DNA of 64,000 nt from the NCBI GenBank assembly GCA_024711345.1, contig JANJTA010000033.1:21130-85129 (forward strand), in the 5' to 3' direction. Made by a program: the position numbers and the translations under genes. Positions 44,968 through 53,122 of the stretch are shown here, in pieces. The notes beneath the pieces are model-generated. The model saw only the letters and a list, made by a program, of their open reading frames with translations. It was not told where the DNA came from and ran no database searches. The DNA is from Rhodanobacter sp. (GTDB lineage: Bacteria > Pseudomonadota > Gammaproteobacteria > Xanthomonadales > Rhodanobacteraceae). Each line of letters begins with the position of its first letter. Positions within the stretch are counted from its first letter, which is position 1.

Positions 44968-45075
44968 AACGACCAGGACGCAGTGTTTCCATCACGCCAC
45001 TATTGCGCGGCGGCCAGCTTGCCCCAAGATTGCTTGCTTTGCGGCGACCTGTTCGCCGATGCCAGGACCTCGCCC

Positions 45076-46023
45076 ATGCCGAACCAGGAAAACACCGCCC
45101 GCCTGCTGCCCGATGTCGCCGTTCACGCGCAGCCGCATCTTGCCGGCGCGTTGGACTGGGTCGGCATGGCCGAGATCCAGGTGCCGGTGCTGTTCGATGC
45201 CGGCGATGGCCAGGCGCAGCGTTCCAGCGCCCGGGTCGGCGCCTTCGTCAACCTGAACCGGCCGGACAAGCGCGGCATCCACATGTCGCGGCTGTACCTG
45301 CAGGTCGAGCAGGCGCTGAGCACGCAGACGCTGAGTGCCGACATGCTGCATGCGCTGCTGCGCGGCTTCCTCGATTCGCACAAGGATCTGTCCGACCGGG
45401 CCTGCCTCAGCATCCAGTTCGAACACCTGGTGCGCCGCCCCGCACTGAAGAGCGCCAACAGCGGCTGGCGCGCCTACCCGGTAAGCATCGAGGCCAGCCT
45501 CACCGGCGAGGAGTTCCTGCTCGAGTTCGGCACCGAGGTGGTCTACTCCTCCACCTGCCCGGCCTCGGCGGCGCTGTCGCGCCAGCTGATCCAGGACCAG
45601 TTCGCCCGCGACTTCGAGGCCGGCCAGCCGCTCGACCATGCGGCGGTGCTGGCCTGGCTCGGCAGCGAGCGTGGCATCGTCGCCACCGCGCATGCGCAGC
45701 GCAGCGTGGCGCGGCTGCGCATCCGCCTCGTGCCCGGCGCCGACTTCCACCTGATCGGCCTGATCGATCGCGTCGAGCATGCGCTGGGCACGCCGGTGCA
45801 GACCGCGGTGAAGCGCGAGGACGAACAGGCCTTCGCGCTGGCCAACGGCGGCAACCTGATGTTCTGCGAGGACGCCGCCCGGCGCATCCAGAAGGCCCTC
45901 GACGCCGACGCTGCGCTCGGCGATTTCCACATTCGCGTCGAGCACCAGGAAAGCCTGCACCCGCACGATGCCGTGGCCTATGCGAGCAAGGGCGTGGAGG
46001 GCGGTTACGGCTCCACGCCGTGA
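45076..46023 (+). CDS. folE2: GTP cyclohydrolase FolE2 (type IB)
   Basis: The protein has 315 residues. FolE2 family motifs are DWVGMAEIQVPV, GAFVNLNRPDKRGIHMSRLY (in part) and the catalytic cysteine in VVYSSTCPASAALSRQL, with a final VEHQESLHPHDAVAY. It converts GTP to dihydroneopterin triphosphate for folate synthesis with relaxed metal needs. In many bacteria it is the Zur-induced, zinc-sparing replacement for FolE. No Zur site could be identified in the 108-base upstream gap. Confidence 0.94.
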   Translation: MPNQENTARLLPDVAVHAQPHLAGALDWVGMAEIQVPVLFDAGDGQAQRSSARVGAFVNLNRPDKRGIHMSRLYLQVEQALSTQTLSADMLHALLRGFLDSHKDLSDRACLSIQFEHLVRRPALKSANSGWRAYPVSIEASLTGEEFLLEFGTEVVYSSTCPASAALSRQLIQDQFARDFEAGQPLDHAAVLAWLGSERGIVATAHAQRSVARLRIRLVPGADFHLIGLIDRVEHALGTPVQTAVKREDEQAFALANGGNLMFCEDAARRIQKALDADAALGDFHIRVEHQESLHPHDAVAYASKGVEGGYGSTP

Positions 46024-46135
46024 CGATCGCCGCCCCTTGCGCCGGCCCGGTGTCGGTGACCATCCCGAGATAACCGCGCGTCACCCGAGACGTGGGAGCG
46101 GCGGCCTTGCGGCAACGGCGCCGCCTTCCGCAGCG

Positions 46136-46408
46136 TCAGTGCGCCTCCGGGGAATCCCCGTGGTGGCGGCAGCGCGAAAAATGGAAATGCTCGGGCACCG
46201 GATCCTCGCCGCCGTCGCACAGCGGCTGGCAGCGCAGCACGCGCCACCCCGCCAGCAGACTGCCGCGCCACGGGCCAAAGCGGGTGACCGCGATCCGTGC
46301 ATAATCGGAGCAACTGGGGTGGAAGCGGCAGCGCGGGCCGAGCAGGGGGCTGAGCCAGCGCTTGTACAAACGCAGCATCCACAGTATCAATCGGGTCAGG
46401 GCATTCAC
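46136..46408 (-). CDS. yidD: Membrane protein insertion efficiency factor YidD
   Basis: The protein has about 90 residues from a GTG at 46408 (the alternative ATG is at 46378). The family core [38 protein letters not shown] and [17 protein letters not shown] is complete, including the conserved cysteines. It is an amphipathic membrane-associated helper of YidC/Sec insertion. It is detached from rnpA-yidC, its usual neighbours, and instead is divergent from dksA and convergent with folE2. Confidence 0.88.
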   Translation of the reverse strand: MNALTRLILWMLRLYKRWLSPLLGPRCRFHPSCSDYARIAVTRFGPWRGSLLAGWRVLRCQPLCDGGEDPVPEHFHFSRCRHHGDSPEAH

Positions 46409-46460
46409 GGTACCGGAGCGGACAGCGACAGGTAGTGGTACAAGTATTCCAGATGCGAGC

Positions 46461-46489
46461 TTGCTGGTGTAGGACACATGGGCTATAAC
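46461..46489 (+). promoter_or_regulatory. Candidate sigma-70 promoter of dksA
   Basis: TTGCTG (46461-46466) and TATAAC (46484-46489) are separated by 17 bases. The -10 matches consensus at 5 of 6, the -35 at 4 of 6. Predicted initiation is near 46496, 28 bases before the dksA start. Confidence 0.6.
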
Positions 46490-46523
46490 ACCCGGCCGCC
46501 ACGGCCAAAAACGGTGAAGGGAT

Positions 46524-47738
46524 ATGGCGAAAACGACGCGTAGTTCGACCGCTGCCAAGGCACGGAAAGGCAAGTCTTCGACAGGGAGCAAGGGCGCCAG
46601 GTCGAAGCCGGCCGCCGTACGGGAACGGCCCGTGAAGAGCGCCGCCAAGGCCGCGCCGAAGAAGGCCGTCGCCAAGCCGGTGGCGGCGAAGAAGCCGGCC
46701 GCCAAACCCGCGGCCAGGAAAGCCGCCGCCAAGTCACCAGCGAAGAAGCCCGTCGTGAAGAAGGTGGCGGGGAAGAAACCCGCGGTGAAGAACGCGTCGA
46801 CGAGGAAAGCCGTCGCGAAGAAGCCCGCCGTGAAGAAACCCGCCGTGAAGAAGGCTGTTGTGAAGAAGCCTGCCGTGAAGAAGGTTGTCGCGAAGAAGCC
46901 TGTCCTCAGCAGCAAACCCGCAAGCGGCGCAGCGGTGAAGAAGGCAGCGAAGCCGGCGACCCGGGCGGTCGCCAAGAAGGCGGCGCCGACCAAGCCGGCG
47001 GCGAAACCCGCCGCGAAGCCCGCGGCCCGACCGAACCCGCCGGCCAAACCCGCCGCGAAACCCGCATCCGCTGCGAAATCCGTTGCCAAGCCGGCAGCGG
47101 CCGCCGTCAACCACGTATCCCCGGCGCCCGCCAGCACCCTGTTCAAGGGCAAGGTGGCGAGCGCAACCGCCATGGTGACCTCGCGCGCAGCCCAGGGTGC
47201 CGCAGGTCATGCCTCTCCCCCCAAAAGCCCGAAGAATTCGTCGTCCTCAATGAATAAATCCGCTGCAACGAAACTCGACAACGGCATTACCCGCGAAGAT
47301 GGCCGGTATGCGCTGCCGTCCACCAGCATCATCAACCTGCCCAAGGGATACCACCCCTCGCTCAGCGAGGAGTACATGAACCCGATGCACCTGGCCTACT
47401 TCCGCAACAAGCTGCGCGACTGGCGCGACCAGCTGGTGGAAGAGTCGCGCCAGACCATGGACAACCTGCGCGAGGAAGTGCGCGATGTCGGCGACGAGGC
47501 CGAGCGCGCCACGCGCGAGACGGAGAACTCGCTGGAGCTGCGCACCCGCGACCGCTACCGCAAGCTGATTTCGAAGATCGACAAGGCGCTGCGCCGGATC
47601 GAGGAAGGCAGCTACGGCTTCTGCGAGGAGACCGACGAGGAAATCGGCATCGACCGTCTCGATGCGCGCCCGATCGCCACGTTGTCGCTGGATGCACAGG
47701 AGCGTCGCGAGCACCTGCAGAAGCAGATGGGCGACTGA
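46524..47738 (+). CDS. dksA: DksA-family RNA polymerase regulator with histone H1-like N-terminal tail
   Basis: The protein has 404 residues against about 150 for E. coli DksA. Residues 1-205 are a Lys/Ala/Pro/Val-rich H1-like tail with [10 protein letters not shown] repeats. From about 260 the DksA fold follows: [14 protein letters not shown], the coiled coil with [20 protein letters not shown], and a zinc-finger region reduced to Cys367, Thr370, Ser388 and Ala391. Three of the four zinc cysteines are therefore gone, as in zinc-independent DksA variants. The coiled-coil tip has D and A positions expected for function. It works with ppGpp at rRNA and amino-acid promoters. A terminator follows. 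Confidence 0.9.
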   Translation: MAKTTRSSTAAKARKGKSSTGSKGARSKPAAVRERPVKSAAKAAPKKAVAKPVAAKKPAAKPAARKAAAKSPAKKPVVKKVAGKKPAVKNASTRKAVAKKPAVKKPAVKKAVVKKPAVKKVVAKKPVLSSKPASGAAVKKAAKPATRAVAKKAAPTKPAAKPAAKPAARPNPPAKPAAKPASAAKSVAKPAAAAVNHVSPAPASTLFKGKVASATAMVTSRAAQGAAGHASPPKSPKNSSSSMNKSAATKLDNGITREDGRYALPSTSIINLPKGYHPSLSEEYMNPMHLAYFRNKLRDWRDQLVEESRQTMDNLREEVRDVGDEAERATRETENSLELRTRDRYRKLISKIDKALRRIEEGSYGFCEETDEEIGIDRLDARPIATLSLDAQERREHLQKQMGD

Positions 47739-47796
47739 TCGTCGCGCCGTCCCCGCAGTCGGGGTGGCGTCGTTGTCCGTATCCACCATCGACAAG

Positions 47797-47833
47797 ACCC
47801 CCGACCCTCGCGGCTCGGGGGTTTCGTTTTTCC
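47797..47833. terminator. Intrinsic terminator after dksA
   Basis: An 8-bp stem (ACCCCCGA / TCGGGGGT) with a 10-base loop is followed by TTCGTTTTT. It lies between dksA and the convergent TonB-receptor gene. Confidence 0.8.
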
Positions 47834-47864
47834 GGGGGCGGACTCGCGCCCGCCGCAGCCGGCG

Positions 47865-49958
47865 CTAGAACTGGTAGCGCAAGGTCAGGTTCGCGCCACG
47901 CGGCGCGCCCGGCAGGTTGAGGTTCGGGCTGGTGCCGTGGGCGGACACGATGTAGTGCGTGTCGAACAGGTTGGTCAGGTTGAGCTGCAGCGAGACCGGC
48001 CCGGTGCGGTACTGCGCCATGAAGTCGGCGCTCACGTAGCCGGGCAGGGTCACCGTGTTGCCCGGGTTGGCCTGTCGCGCGCCGACCAGGTTCAGACCGC
48101 CGCCCAGTTGCCAGCGCTGCGCAAACGCGCGGGTGATCCACAGGTTGCCGCTGTTGCGCGGGGTGAGGGTGGCGCGCTTGCCCTGGACCGGACGCCCGGC
48201 ATCCATCGCCACGGACCGGATGGCGCGCGCATCCAGCCACGCGTAGCCGGCGAGCAGGCGCCAGCCATGCGCCAGGTCCGCGGCGGCGCTGAGCTCGACG
48301 CCACGCGTGCGTTGCGTGCCGATCGGCAGCACTTTCTGCGTGACCGGATCGGTGGCCTTGATGCCGCTGCGCTCCAGCTCGAAGAGCGCGGCGTTGAAGG
48401 TGACGCGTCCATCCAGCAAGTCGTATTTCGCGCCGACCTCGGTGTTGTGCGTGCGCTCGGGCGCGATGTCCGCATTGCTCGCGGCCAGCGCGAACGCCTC
48501 GCCGGAAGGCTGGAACGAACGGCTCCAGGACAGGTAGTAGGACTGCGTGGCGGAAGGCTGCCAGACCACGCCCGCGCGCGGGCTCAGCGCCTTGTCGGTG
48601 CGCGCGAGGTTGCGCTGGCCCGGCAGGTGATTCTCCGTCCGCTGCCGGAAACGGTCGTAGCGCACGCCGAGCAGGGCCTTCCACTGCGAGCCCAGGCTCA
48701 GCAGATCCTGCAGGTAGACGGCGCTGGTGTCGAAGATGCCGAGGTTGTCGGCGGCCGGCGCGCGAGACACCTGCAGCGACAACACCGGCAGCACGGGATG
48801 GAACAGGTCGACCACCGCCACGCCGCTGGCGCTGCGATTGAGCAGGGCCTTGTCCTGCCGCGCCAGTTCCAGGCCGTAGAGCAGGTCGTGGCTGAGCGTG
48901 TCGCCGGCCAGGTGCTGGTGGAGTTCGGTCTGGTTGAACCAGCCGTGCTCGTGCCGATCCACGTTGGAGCGGTTGAGCGAAACGGTTTGCGCGCTTTCGT
49001 CGACGCTGCCCGGCAGCGTGTTGTTGCGGTCGAGCCGGTAGTCGTACCAGCGCGCGGCGTTGCGCAGGGTCAGGTCGTCGCTGAAGGCGTGGGTCAGGGT
49101 CGCGGTGGTCGAGCTCACGGTCGATTCGTTGGTGTCGACGTCGCGGGCGTTGGCCGCGCCGTAATAGGTGCCGCTTGGCACGTCGACCGGTCGTCCATGC
49201 CAGGCCGGTATGCCGAAATCGGTGACGCGGCGATCCTTCAGGTAATCGGCCTGCAGCAGCAGCGTGGTGTCGCTGCCGGAGTGCAGCAGCAGCGAGGGAG
49301 CGACGGCGCGGCGCTGGAGGAATTGCGGGTCGCGATAGCCGTCGGCGTCCTCGATCGCGCCGGTGAGGCGCCACGCGCTGCCGGCATCGCCGAAGCGCCG
49401 CCCGATGTCCAGCTCGCCGCGGCGATCGGCCCAGCTGCCGTAGCTGAGCGCAACCTGGCCGCCGTCGGTGCCTGGCTGGCGGGTGATGCGATTGATCAGG
49501 CCGCCCGACGAGCCGCGCCCGTACAGCACCGACGCCGGCCCCTTCAGCACCTCGATGCGCTCGATGTTGGAGAGGTCGCGGAAGTACAGCGCGTCGTCGC
49601 GCAGGCCGTCGACGAACTGGTCCGCGATCGCGGTGAAGCCGCGGATGGACACCTGGTCGCGCTGGCCGTCGCCGGTCGAGAAGCCGACACCGGGCACGTT
49701 CTTCAGCGCGTCCTGCATCGAGGTGGCGTGCTGGTCGCGCAGCACGCTGGCCGGCACCACGTTCACCGTCTGCGGCACGTCGCGCAGGGCGGCGTCGATC
49801 CTGGTGGCGCTGGTAGCGTCCGCTACGCGGTAGTCGCCGGGATGGGTGGCCTGCACGTTGACGCCGGGCAGCAGTTTGGCCTGGTCGGCGGAAGCGTCGG
49901 CAAAGGCCCGGGGCGAACCCAGGATGGCGAGCAGGGCGAGAGAGAGCGGCAGGCGCAT
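47865..49958 (-). CDS. TonB-dependent siderophore receptor (Fiu/PiuA-like)
   Basis: The protein has 697 residues. A signal peptide (PRAFA|DA) is followed by a plug domain with QTVNVVP, ALKNVPGVGFSTGDGQRDQ, IRGFTAIADQFVDGLRDD and IERIEVLKGPASVLYGRG. A 22-strand barrel ends in the outer-membrane C-terminal phenylalanine (LTLRYQF). The plug is closest to catecholate-siderophore receptors of the Fiu/PiuA group. A Fur-box-like site lies about 160 bases upstream. No siderophore biosynthesis is nearby, so xenosiderophore use is likely. Confidence in ligand class is moderate. Confidence 0.87.
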   Translation of the reverse strand: MRLPLSLALLAILGSPRAFADASADQAKLLPGVNVQATHPGDYRVADATSATRIDAALRDVPQTVNVVPASVLRDQHATSMQDALKNVPGVGFSTGDGQRDQVSIRGFTAIADQFVDGLRDDALYFRDLSNIERIEVLKGPASVLYGRGSSGGLINRITRQPGTDGGQVALSYGSWADRRGELDIGRRFGDAGSAWRLTGAIEDADGYRDPQFLQRRAVAPSLLLHSGSDTTLLLQADYLKDRRVTDFGIPAWHGRPVDVPSGTYYGAANARDVDTNESTVSSTTATLTHAFSDDLTLRNAARWYDYRLDRNNTLPGSVDESAQTVSLNRSNVDRHEHGWFNQTELHQHLAGDTLSHDLLYGLELARQDKALLNRSASGVAVVDLFHPVLPVLSLQVSRAPAADNLGIFDTSAVYLQDLLSLGSQWKALLGVRYDRFRQRTENHLPGQRNLARTDKALSPRAGVVWQPSATQSYYLSWSRSFQPSGEAFALAASNADIAPERTHNTEVGAKYDLLDGRVTFNAALFELERSGIKATDPVTQKVLPIGTQRTRGVELSAAADLAHGWRLLAGYAWLDARAIRSVAMDAGRPVQGKRATLTPRNSGNLWITRAFAQRWQLGGGLNLVGARQANPGNTVTLPGYVSADFMAQYRTGPVSLQLNLTNLFDTHYIVSAHGTSPNLNLPGAPRGANLTLRYQF

Positions 49959-50117
49959 GAAGGAATCCTGGGCAGCAAGGGGCCACACGCATCCCTCGCG
50001 GGGCGCGATGAGCACTTGAGGGATGGCGCCGGGCCGGCGTGGCGCTGGCTGGCTCAGGCCGCGGCGAACGGATGGATCGCTTTCATCGTTGCCGGCCGGG
50101 AGCGGTCAGCAAGATGT

Positions 50118-50132
50118 TGCGAATTATTCTCA
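50118..50132 (-). promoter_or_regulatory. Fur-box-like operator upstream of the TonB receptor
   Basis: On the minus strand the site reads TGAGAATAATTCGCA, matching the 7-1-7 Fur core tgAtAATnATTaTcA at 11 of 14 positions. It sits about 160 bases before the receptor start within a 295-base region that otherwise holds no gene. It would predict iron-repressed expression. Confidence 0.6.
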
Positions 50133-50253
50133 TTTCCATGAGAGGCGTCAACACCGCATCGAATGGCCATGTGCGGTACGCGACGCGTCCGGTTGCGGGT
50201 TGCAGGCAACGGCACCGAGCGGGGAAGGCGTCTGGCGTCTTCGCTCCGCGGGA

Positions 50254-50688
50254 TCAACCCGCGCTTGCCGCGGCGGCGTAGTCCTTCAGCTTGGTCAGCA
50301 TCGCGGCCAGGCCGTTCGAGCGGGTCGGCGAGAGGTGCTTGGCCAGGCCGATGGTGCCGATGAAGGCCGGCTCGGTGGCGAGAATCTCCGCTGCGGGACG
50401 GTCCGAATACACGCGCAGCACCAGCGCGATCAGGCCGGACACGATTGCCGAGTCGCTGCTCGCCTCGAAGTGCATGCCCGACGCATCGCCGCTGGGCACC
50501 AGCCAGACCATCGACTGGCAACCGTGCACGCGGTACGCCTCCGTCTTGTACTCGTCCGGAAACGGCGGCAGCTGCTTGCCGAGATCGATCAGGTACTGGT
50601 AGCGCTCGGTCCAGTCGCCGAGGAAGGCGAATTCGTCGGCGATTTCCTGCTGGGCCTGCTCGGCGCTGGAGGTGGCGGTGGCGTTCAT
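50254..50688 (-). CDS. sufE: SufE family sulfur-transfer protein
   Basis: The protein has 144 residues. The SufE active cysteine is in YRVHGCQSMVWLV, with ELGKQLP-like LIDLGKQLPPFPDEY upstream and a C-terminal GLAKHLSPTRSNGLAAM. It accepts persulfide from a SufS/CsdA cysteine desulfurase. It lies 38 bases from cysS on the same strand, and no sufS is adjacent. The partner is therefore encoded elsewhere. Confidence 0.92.
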   Translation of the reverse strand: MNATATSSAEQAQQEIADEFAFLGDWTERYQYLIDLGKQLPPFPDEYKTEAYRVHGCQSMVWLVPSGDASGMHFEASSDSAIVSGLIALVLRVYSDRPAAEILATEPAFIGTIGLAKHLSPTRSNGLAAMLTKLKDYAAAASAG

Positions 50689-50726
50689 GCGCGCATTATC
50701 GCGCGGATGGGCTGAATCGGCGGCGT

Positions 50727-52097
50727 TCAGTTTTTCAGCACGCTCCAGCGCGTGCCCTGGGCGCTGTCCTCGATCGCGATGTGCATGGCGGCCAACTCGT
50801 TGCGGATCGCGTCGGCACGCGCGAAGTCGCGGGCCGCGCGGGCGGCCTGGCGCTGCTGCAGCAAGTCCTCGACGTGCGCTGCGTCGACCGCGTCCTCGCC
50901 GCGGCGGAACCAGGCCTGCGGATCCTGCTGCAGCAGGCCGAGCAGGGCGCCGCCGCCGAGCAGCGCGGCCTTGGCCTCGGCGCTGCCGGACTGGCGCGCC
51001 GCGTCGGCCAGCACGGACAGCTCGGCCAGCGCCTGCGGCGTGTTGAGGTCGTCGCACAGCGCCGCCTCGACGCGCTCGGGCACCGGCAGCTCGCCGGCCG
51101 GCAGCTCGACCGCGGCCAGCTCGCGCAGCACGCGGTACCAGCCGTCCAGCGTGCTGACCGCCTGCGCAATGGCGGCTTCGGACCAGTCCAGCGGCTGCCG
51201 GTAGTGGCCGCTCAGCAGGCGCAGGCGCAGCGCCTCCGGCGGGTGCAGCTTCAGCAGCTCGTGTACCAGCAGCACGTTGCCCAGCGACTTGGACATCTTG
51301 CGGCCGTCGAAGGTGAGCATGCCGTTGTGCAGCCACCAGCGCGCGAACAACTTGCCGCCGTGCGCGCAGGTGGACTGGGCGATCTCGTTCTCGTGGTGCG
51401 GGAACAGCAGGTCCACGCCGCCGGCGTGGATGTCGATGGTCTCGCCCAGGTGCGCCGCACTCATTGCCGAGCACTCGATGTGCCAGCCGGGGCGGCCGCG
51501 GCCCCATGGGCTGTCCCAGCCGGGCAGCTCCGGCGTGGACGGCTTCCACAGCACGAAATCGCCGGCATTGCGCTTGTACGGCGCCACTTCCACGCGGGCG
51601 CCGGCGAGCAGTTCCTCGGGGTCGCGGCCGGACAGCTCGCCGTAGGCCGGGAACGAGCCGACGTCGAACAGCACGTGGCCTTCGGCGGCATAGGCATGGC
51701 CGCCTTCCAGCAGGCTCTCGATCATCGTGATGATGGGGCCGATGTGGGTTGTGGCAAGCGGCTCGACGTCCGGCGGCGCCACGCCGAGCCTGGCCATGTC
51801 CTCGCGATAGGCCTGCGCGAAGCGCTCGGTGATGGTGCCGATCGGCACGCCCTGCTGCTGCGCGGCGGCGTTGATCTTGTCGTCGACGTCGGTGATGTTG
51901 CGGGCGTAGACCACCTGCGGGTAATGCCGCCGCAGCAGGCTTGCCAGCACGTCGAACACCACCGGCCCGCGCGCGTTGCCGATATGCACGTAGTTGTAGA
52001 CGGTGGGGCCGCACAGGTACATCGTTACGCGTCCGGGGGCTAGCGGCGCAAACGCTTCGGTGCGGCGGGTGCGGCTGTTGTAGAGCGAAATCGGCAT
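50727..52097 (-). CDS. cysS: Cysteinyl-tRNA synthetase
   Basis: The protein has 456 residues. This class I synthetase has the HIGH motif as HIGNARGPV near residue 37, the first zinc cysteine in [10 protein letters not shown], zinc ligands in HIECSAM and HHENEIAQS, and KMSKSLGN as the KMSKS loop. It is complete through the C-terminal anticodon domain. It charges tRNA-Cys. It is likely cotranscribed with sufE, linking cysteine use and sulfur transfer by proximity. Confidence 0.96.
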   Translation of the reverse strand: MPISLYNSRTRRTEAFAPLAPGRVTMYLCGPTVYNYVHIGNARGPVVFDVLASLLRRHYPQVVYARNITDVDDKINAAAQQQGVPIGTITERFAQAYREDMARLGVAPPDVEPLATTHIGPIITMIESLLEGGHAYAAEGHVLFDVGSFPAYGELSGRDPEELLAGARVEVAPYKRNAGDFVLWKPSTPELPGWDSPWGRGRPGWHIECSAMSAAHLGETIDIHAGGVDLLFPHHENEIAQSTCAHGGKLFARWWLHNGMLTFDGRKMSKSLGNVLLVHELLKLHPPEALRLRLLSGHYRQPLDWSEAAIAQAVSTLDGWYRVLRELAAVELPAGELPVPERVEAALCDDLNTPQALAELSVLADAARQSGSAEAKAALLGGGALLGLLQQDPQAWFRRGEDAVDAAHVEDLLQQRQAARAARDFARADAIRNELAAMHIAIEDSAQGTRWSVLKN

Positions 52098-52286
52098 CGG
52101 TGGGATCCGCAACGAGGGAGCCGGCCGAGGGCAGCACGGCCAGCCCTGCATCTTAACAAGGTGCAACCGCCGGGTCGCGCAAGCGCCCGCGGAGTGGGTT
52201 CTAAGGGTGTATTCAGCGTGAATTTGCTGGAATGCGACCAATACGGGTGCAAGCGTGCCCGCAGTTTTCGAATTTTGGAGGTCACC

Positions 52287-52808
52287 ATGACCAAGCCATG
52301 GCTCTGCGCTCTGGTACTCGCCGTGATGGCTACCGGCGCCTACGCCCAGGATGGGCGTTACGCCAACGCCGACGACAATGCCCACTACGGTTGGGCCGAC
52401 GTGCTGCGGGTCGACCCGGTGCAGGGCGTCACCCGCACCGAAGTGCCGCGCCAGGAGTGCTACGAGCAGCCGGTGGTGCGCCGCGAGGGCAACAGCACGG
52501 CCGGTACGGTGCTGGGCGCGGTGATCGGTGGCGTGCTGGGCAACACCGTGGGCAAGGGCGATGGGCGCAAGGCCGCCACCGTCGCCGGTGCCGTGGCCGG
52601 CGGCGCCATCGGCAACCGCGCCAGCCGCGGTGGCGAGTACGAATCCACCCAGACCGAATGCCGCCAGGTCAGCTCGGTCAGCGAACAGCGCCGGATCATC
52701 GGCTACGACGTGGAATATCGCTATCGCGGCGAGGTCTATACCTCGCGCCTGAGCTATGACCCCGGCGAGCGCCTGCGCGTGCGCGTGCGGGTCGAGCCGG
52801 CCGACTGA
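52287..52808 (+). CDS. Glycine-zipper 2TM domain periplasmic protein
   Basis: The protein has 173 residues. A signal peptide (GAYA|QD) is followed by a soluble region and then the glycine zipper ([18 protein letters not shown] and [14 protein letters not shown]) around residues 78-112. A beta-rich C terminus contains [17 protein letters not shown]. Paired cysteines flank the zipper. Family members are outer-membrane or periplasmic proteins such as SlyB-like and YmgG-like proteins, generally of unknown role. A GGAG site lies at the ideal distance. Confidence 0.82.
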   Translation: MTKPWLCALVLAVMATGAYAQDGRYANADDNAHYGWADVLRVDPVQGVTRTEVPRQECYEQPVVRREGNSTAGTVLGAVIGGVLGNTVGKGDGRKAATVAGAVAGGAIGNRASRGGEYESTQTECRQVSSVSEQRRIIGYDVEYRYRGEVYTSRLSYDPGERLRVRVRVEPAD

Positions 52809-52833
52809 TCCGCCCGTCGCCTGTCGGCAGCAG

Positions 52834-52854
52834 CGCCGCCACCCGTTGGCGGCG
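52834..52854 (+). terminator. Hairpin after the glycine-zipper gene
   Basis: An 8-bp stem (CGCCGCCA / TGGCGGCG) with a 5-base loop lies 25 bases after the stop and is followed by TTGTCGTT. It is a modest terminator that would insulate the arg leader. Confidence 0.5.
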
Positions 52855-52882
52855 TTGTCGTTCCGGAGGTTCGATTTATTTG

Positions 52883-52911
52883 TTGCATGGCAGCGAAATT
52901 GCCGCCATGAT
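52883..52911 (+). promoter_or_regulatory. Candidate promoter of the arg leader, overlapping an inverted repeat
   Basis: TTGCAT (52883-52888) and CATGAT (52906-52911) are 17 bases apart. They match the consensus weakly (3 and 4 of 6). The spacer and -10 overlap a dyad, ATGGCAGC at 52887-52894 and GCCGCCAT at 52901-52908 (7 of 8 paired, 6-base AT-rich centre), which could be an operator. Initiation near 52918 would place the leader peptide start 18 bases into the transcript. Confidence 0.4.
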
Positions 52912-52935
52912 GCGCACTCGCCACCCGGAACCCGC

Positions 52936-53040
52936 ATGTCCACAGCCGTCTATACCGCTACCGTACTGACCAGCGCCCGCGCGGCTGCTGGCATGACGTC
53001 GCGTGCGCGTCGACCGCTGGACGAACATTCGGCCGGGTAG
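52936..53040 (+). CDS. Putative arginine leader peptide (argL-type)
   Basis: A 34-codon frame runs from the ATG at 52936 to the TAG at 53038, with GGAA five bases upstream. Arginine is at positions 15, 23, 25 and 26, the last three in a Ser-Arg-Ala-Arg-Arg-Pro stretch (53002-53013). The stop codon overlaps GCCGGGT (53032-53038), which can pair with the left arm of the terminator that follows. The position, size and codon content fit a translated leader controlling the arg operon. There is no protein family match, and it would not be expected to have one. The 314-base gap between the glycine-zipper gene and argF' holds this frame, a hairpin, a promoter candidate and the terminator. Confidence 0.6.
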   Translation: MSTAVYTATVLTSARAAAGMTSRARRPLDEHSAG

Positions 53041-53072
53041 GCAGTCGCACGCGTTTCATGTGCATCGACGAT

Positions 53073-53100
53073 AAACCCGGCTCTTGAGCCGGGTTTTTTT
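53073..53100 (+). terminator. Attenuator terminator in front of argF'
   Basis: A perfect 11-bp stem (AAACCCGGCTC / GAGCCGGGTTT) with a 2-base loop runs into an uninterrupted T tract ending at 53100. It ends 22 bases before the argF' ATG. ACCCGGC in the left arm (53075-53081) can instead pair with GCCGGGT at 53032-53038, giving a 7-8 bp antiterminator. Confidence 0.85.
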
Positions 53101-53122
53101 GTTTTCGGGTTGGGAGTTTTGC

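Noticed and set aside
47362..49992. 876-codon minus-strand frame across the TonB receptor and dksA
   Set aside because: It overlaps the receptor in another frame; only the receptor frame shows plug and barrel motifs and a signal peptide.
52861..52935. ArgR operator upstream of argF'
   Set aside because: No pair of AT-rich TGAAT/ATTCA half sites is present; the inverted repeat there has a different sequence.
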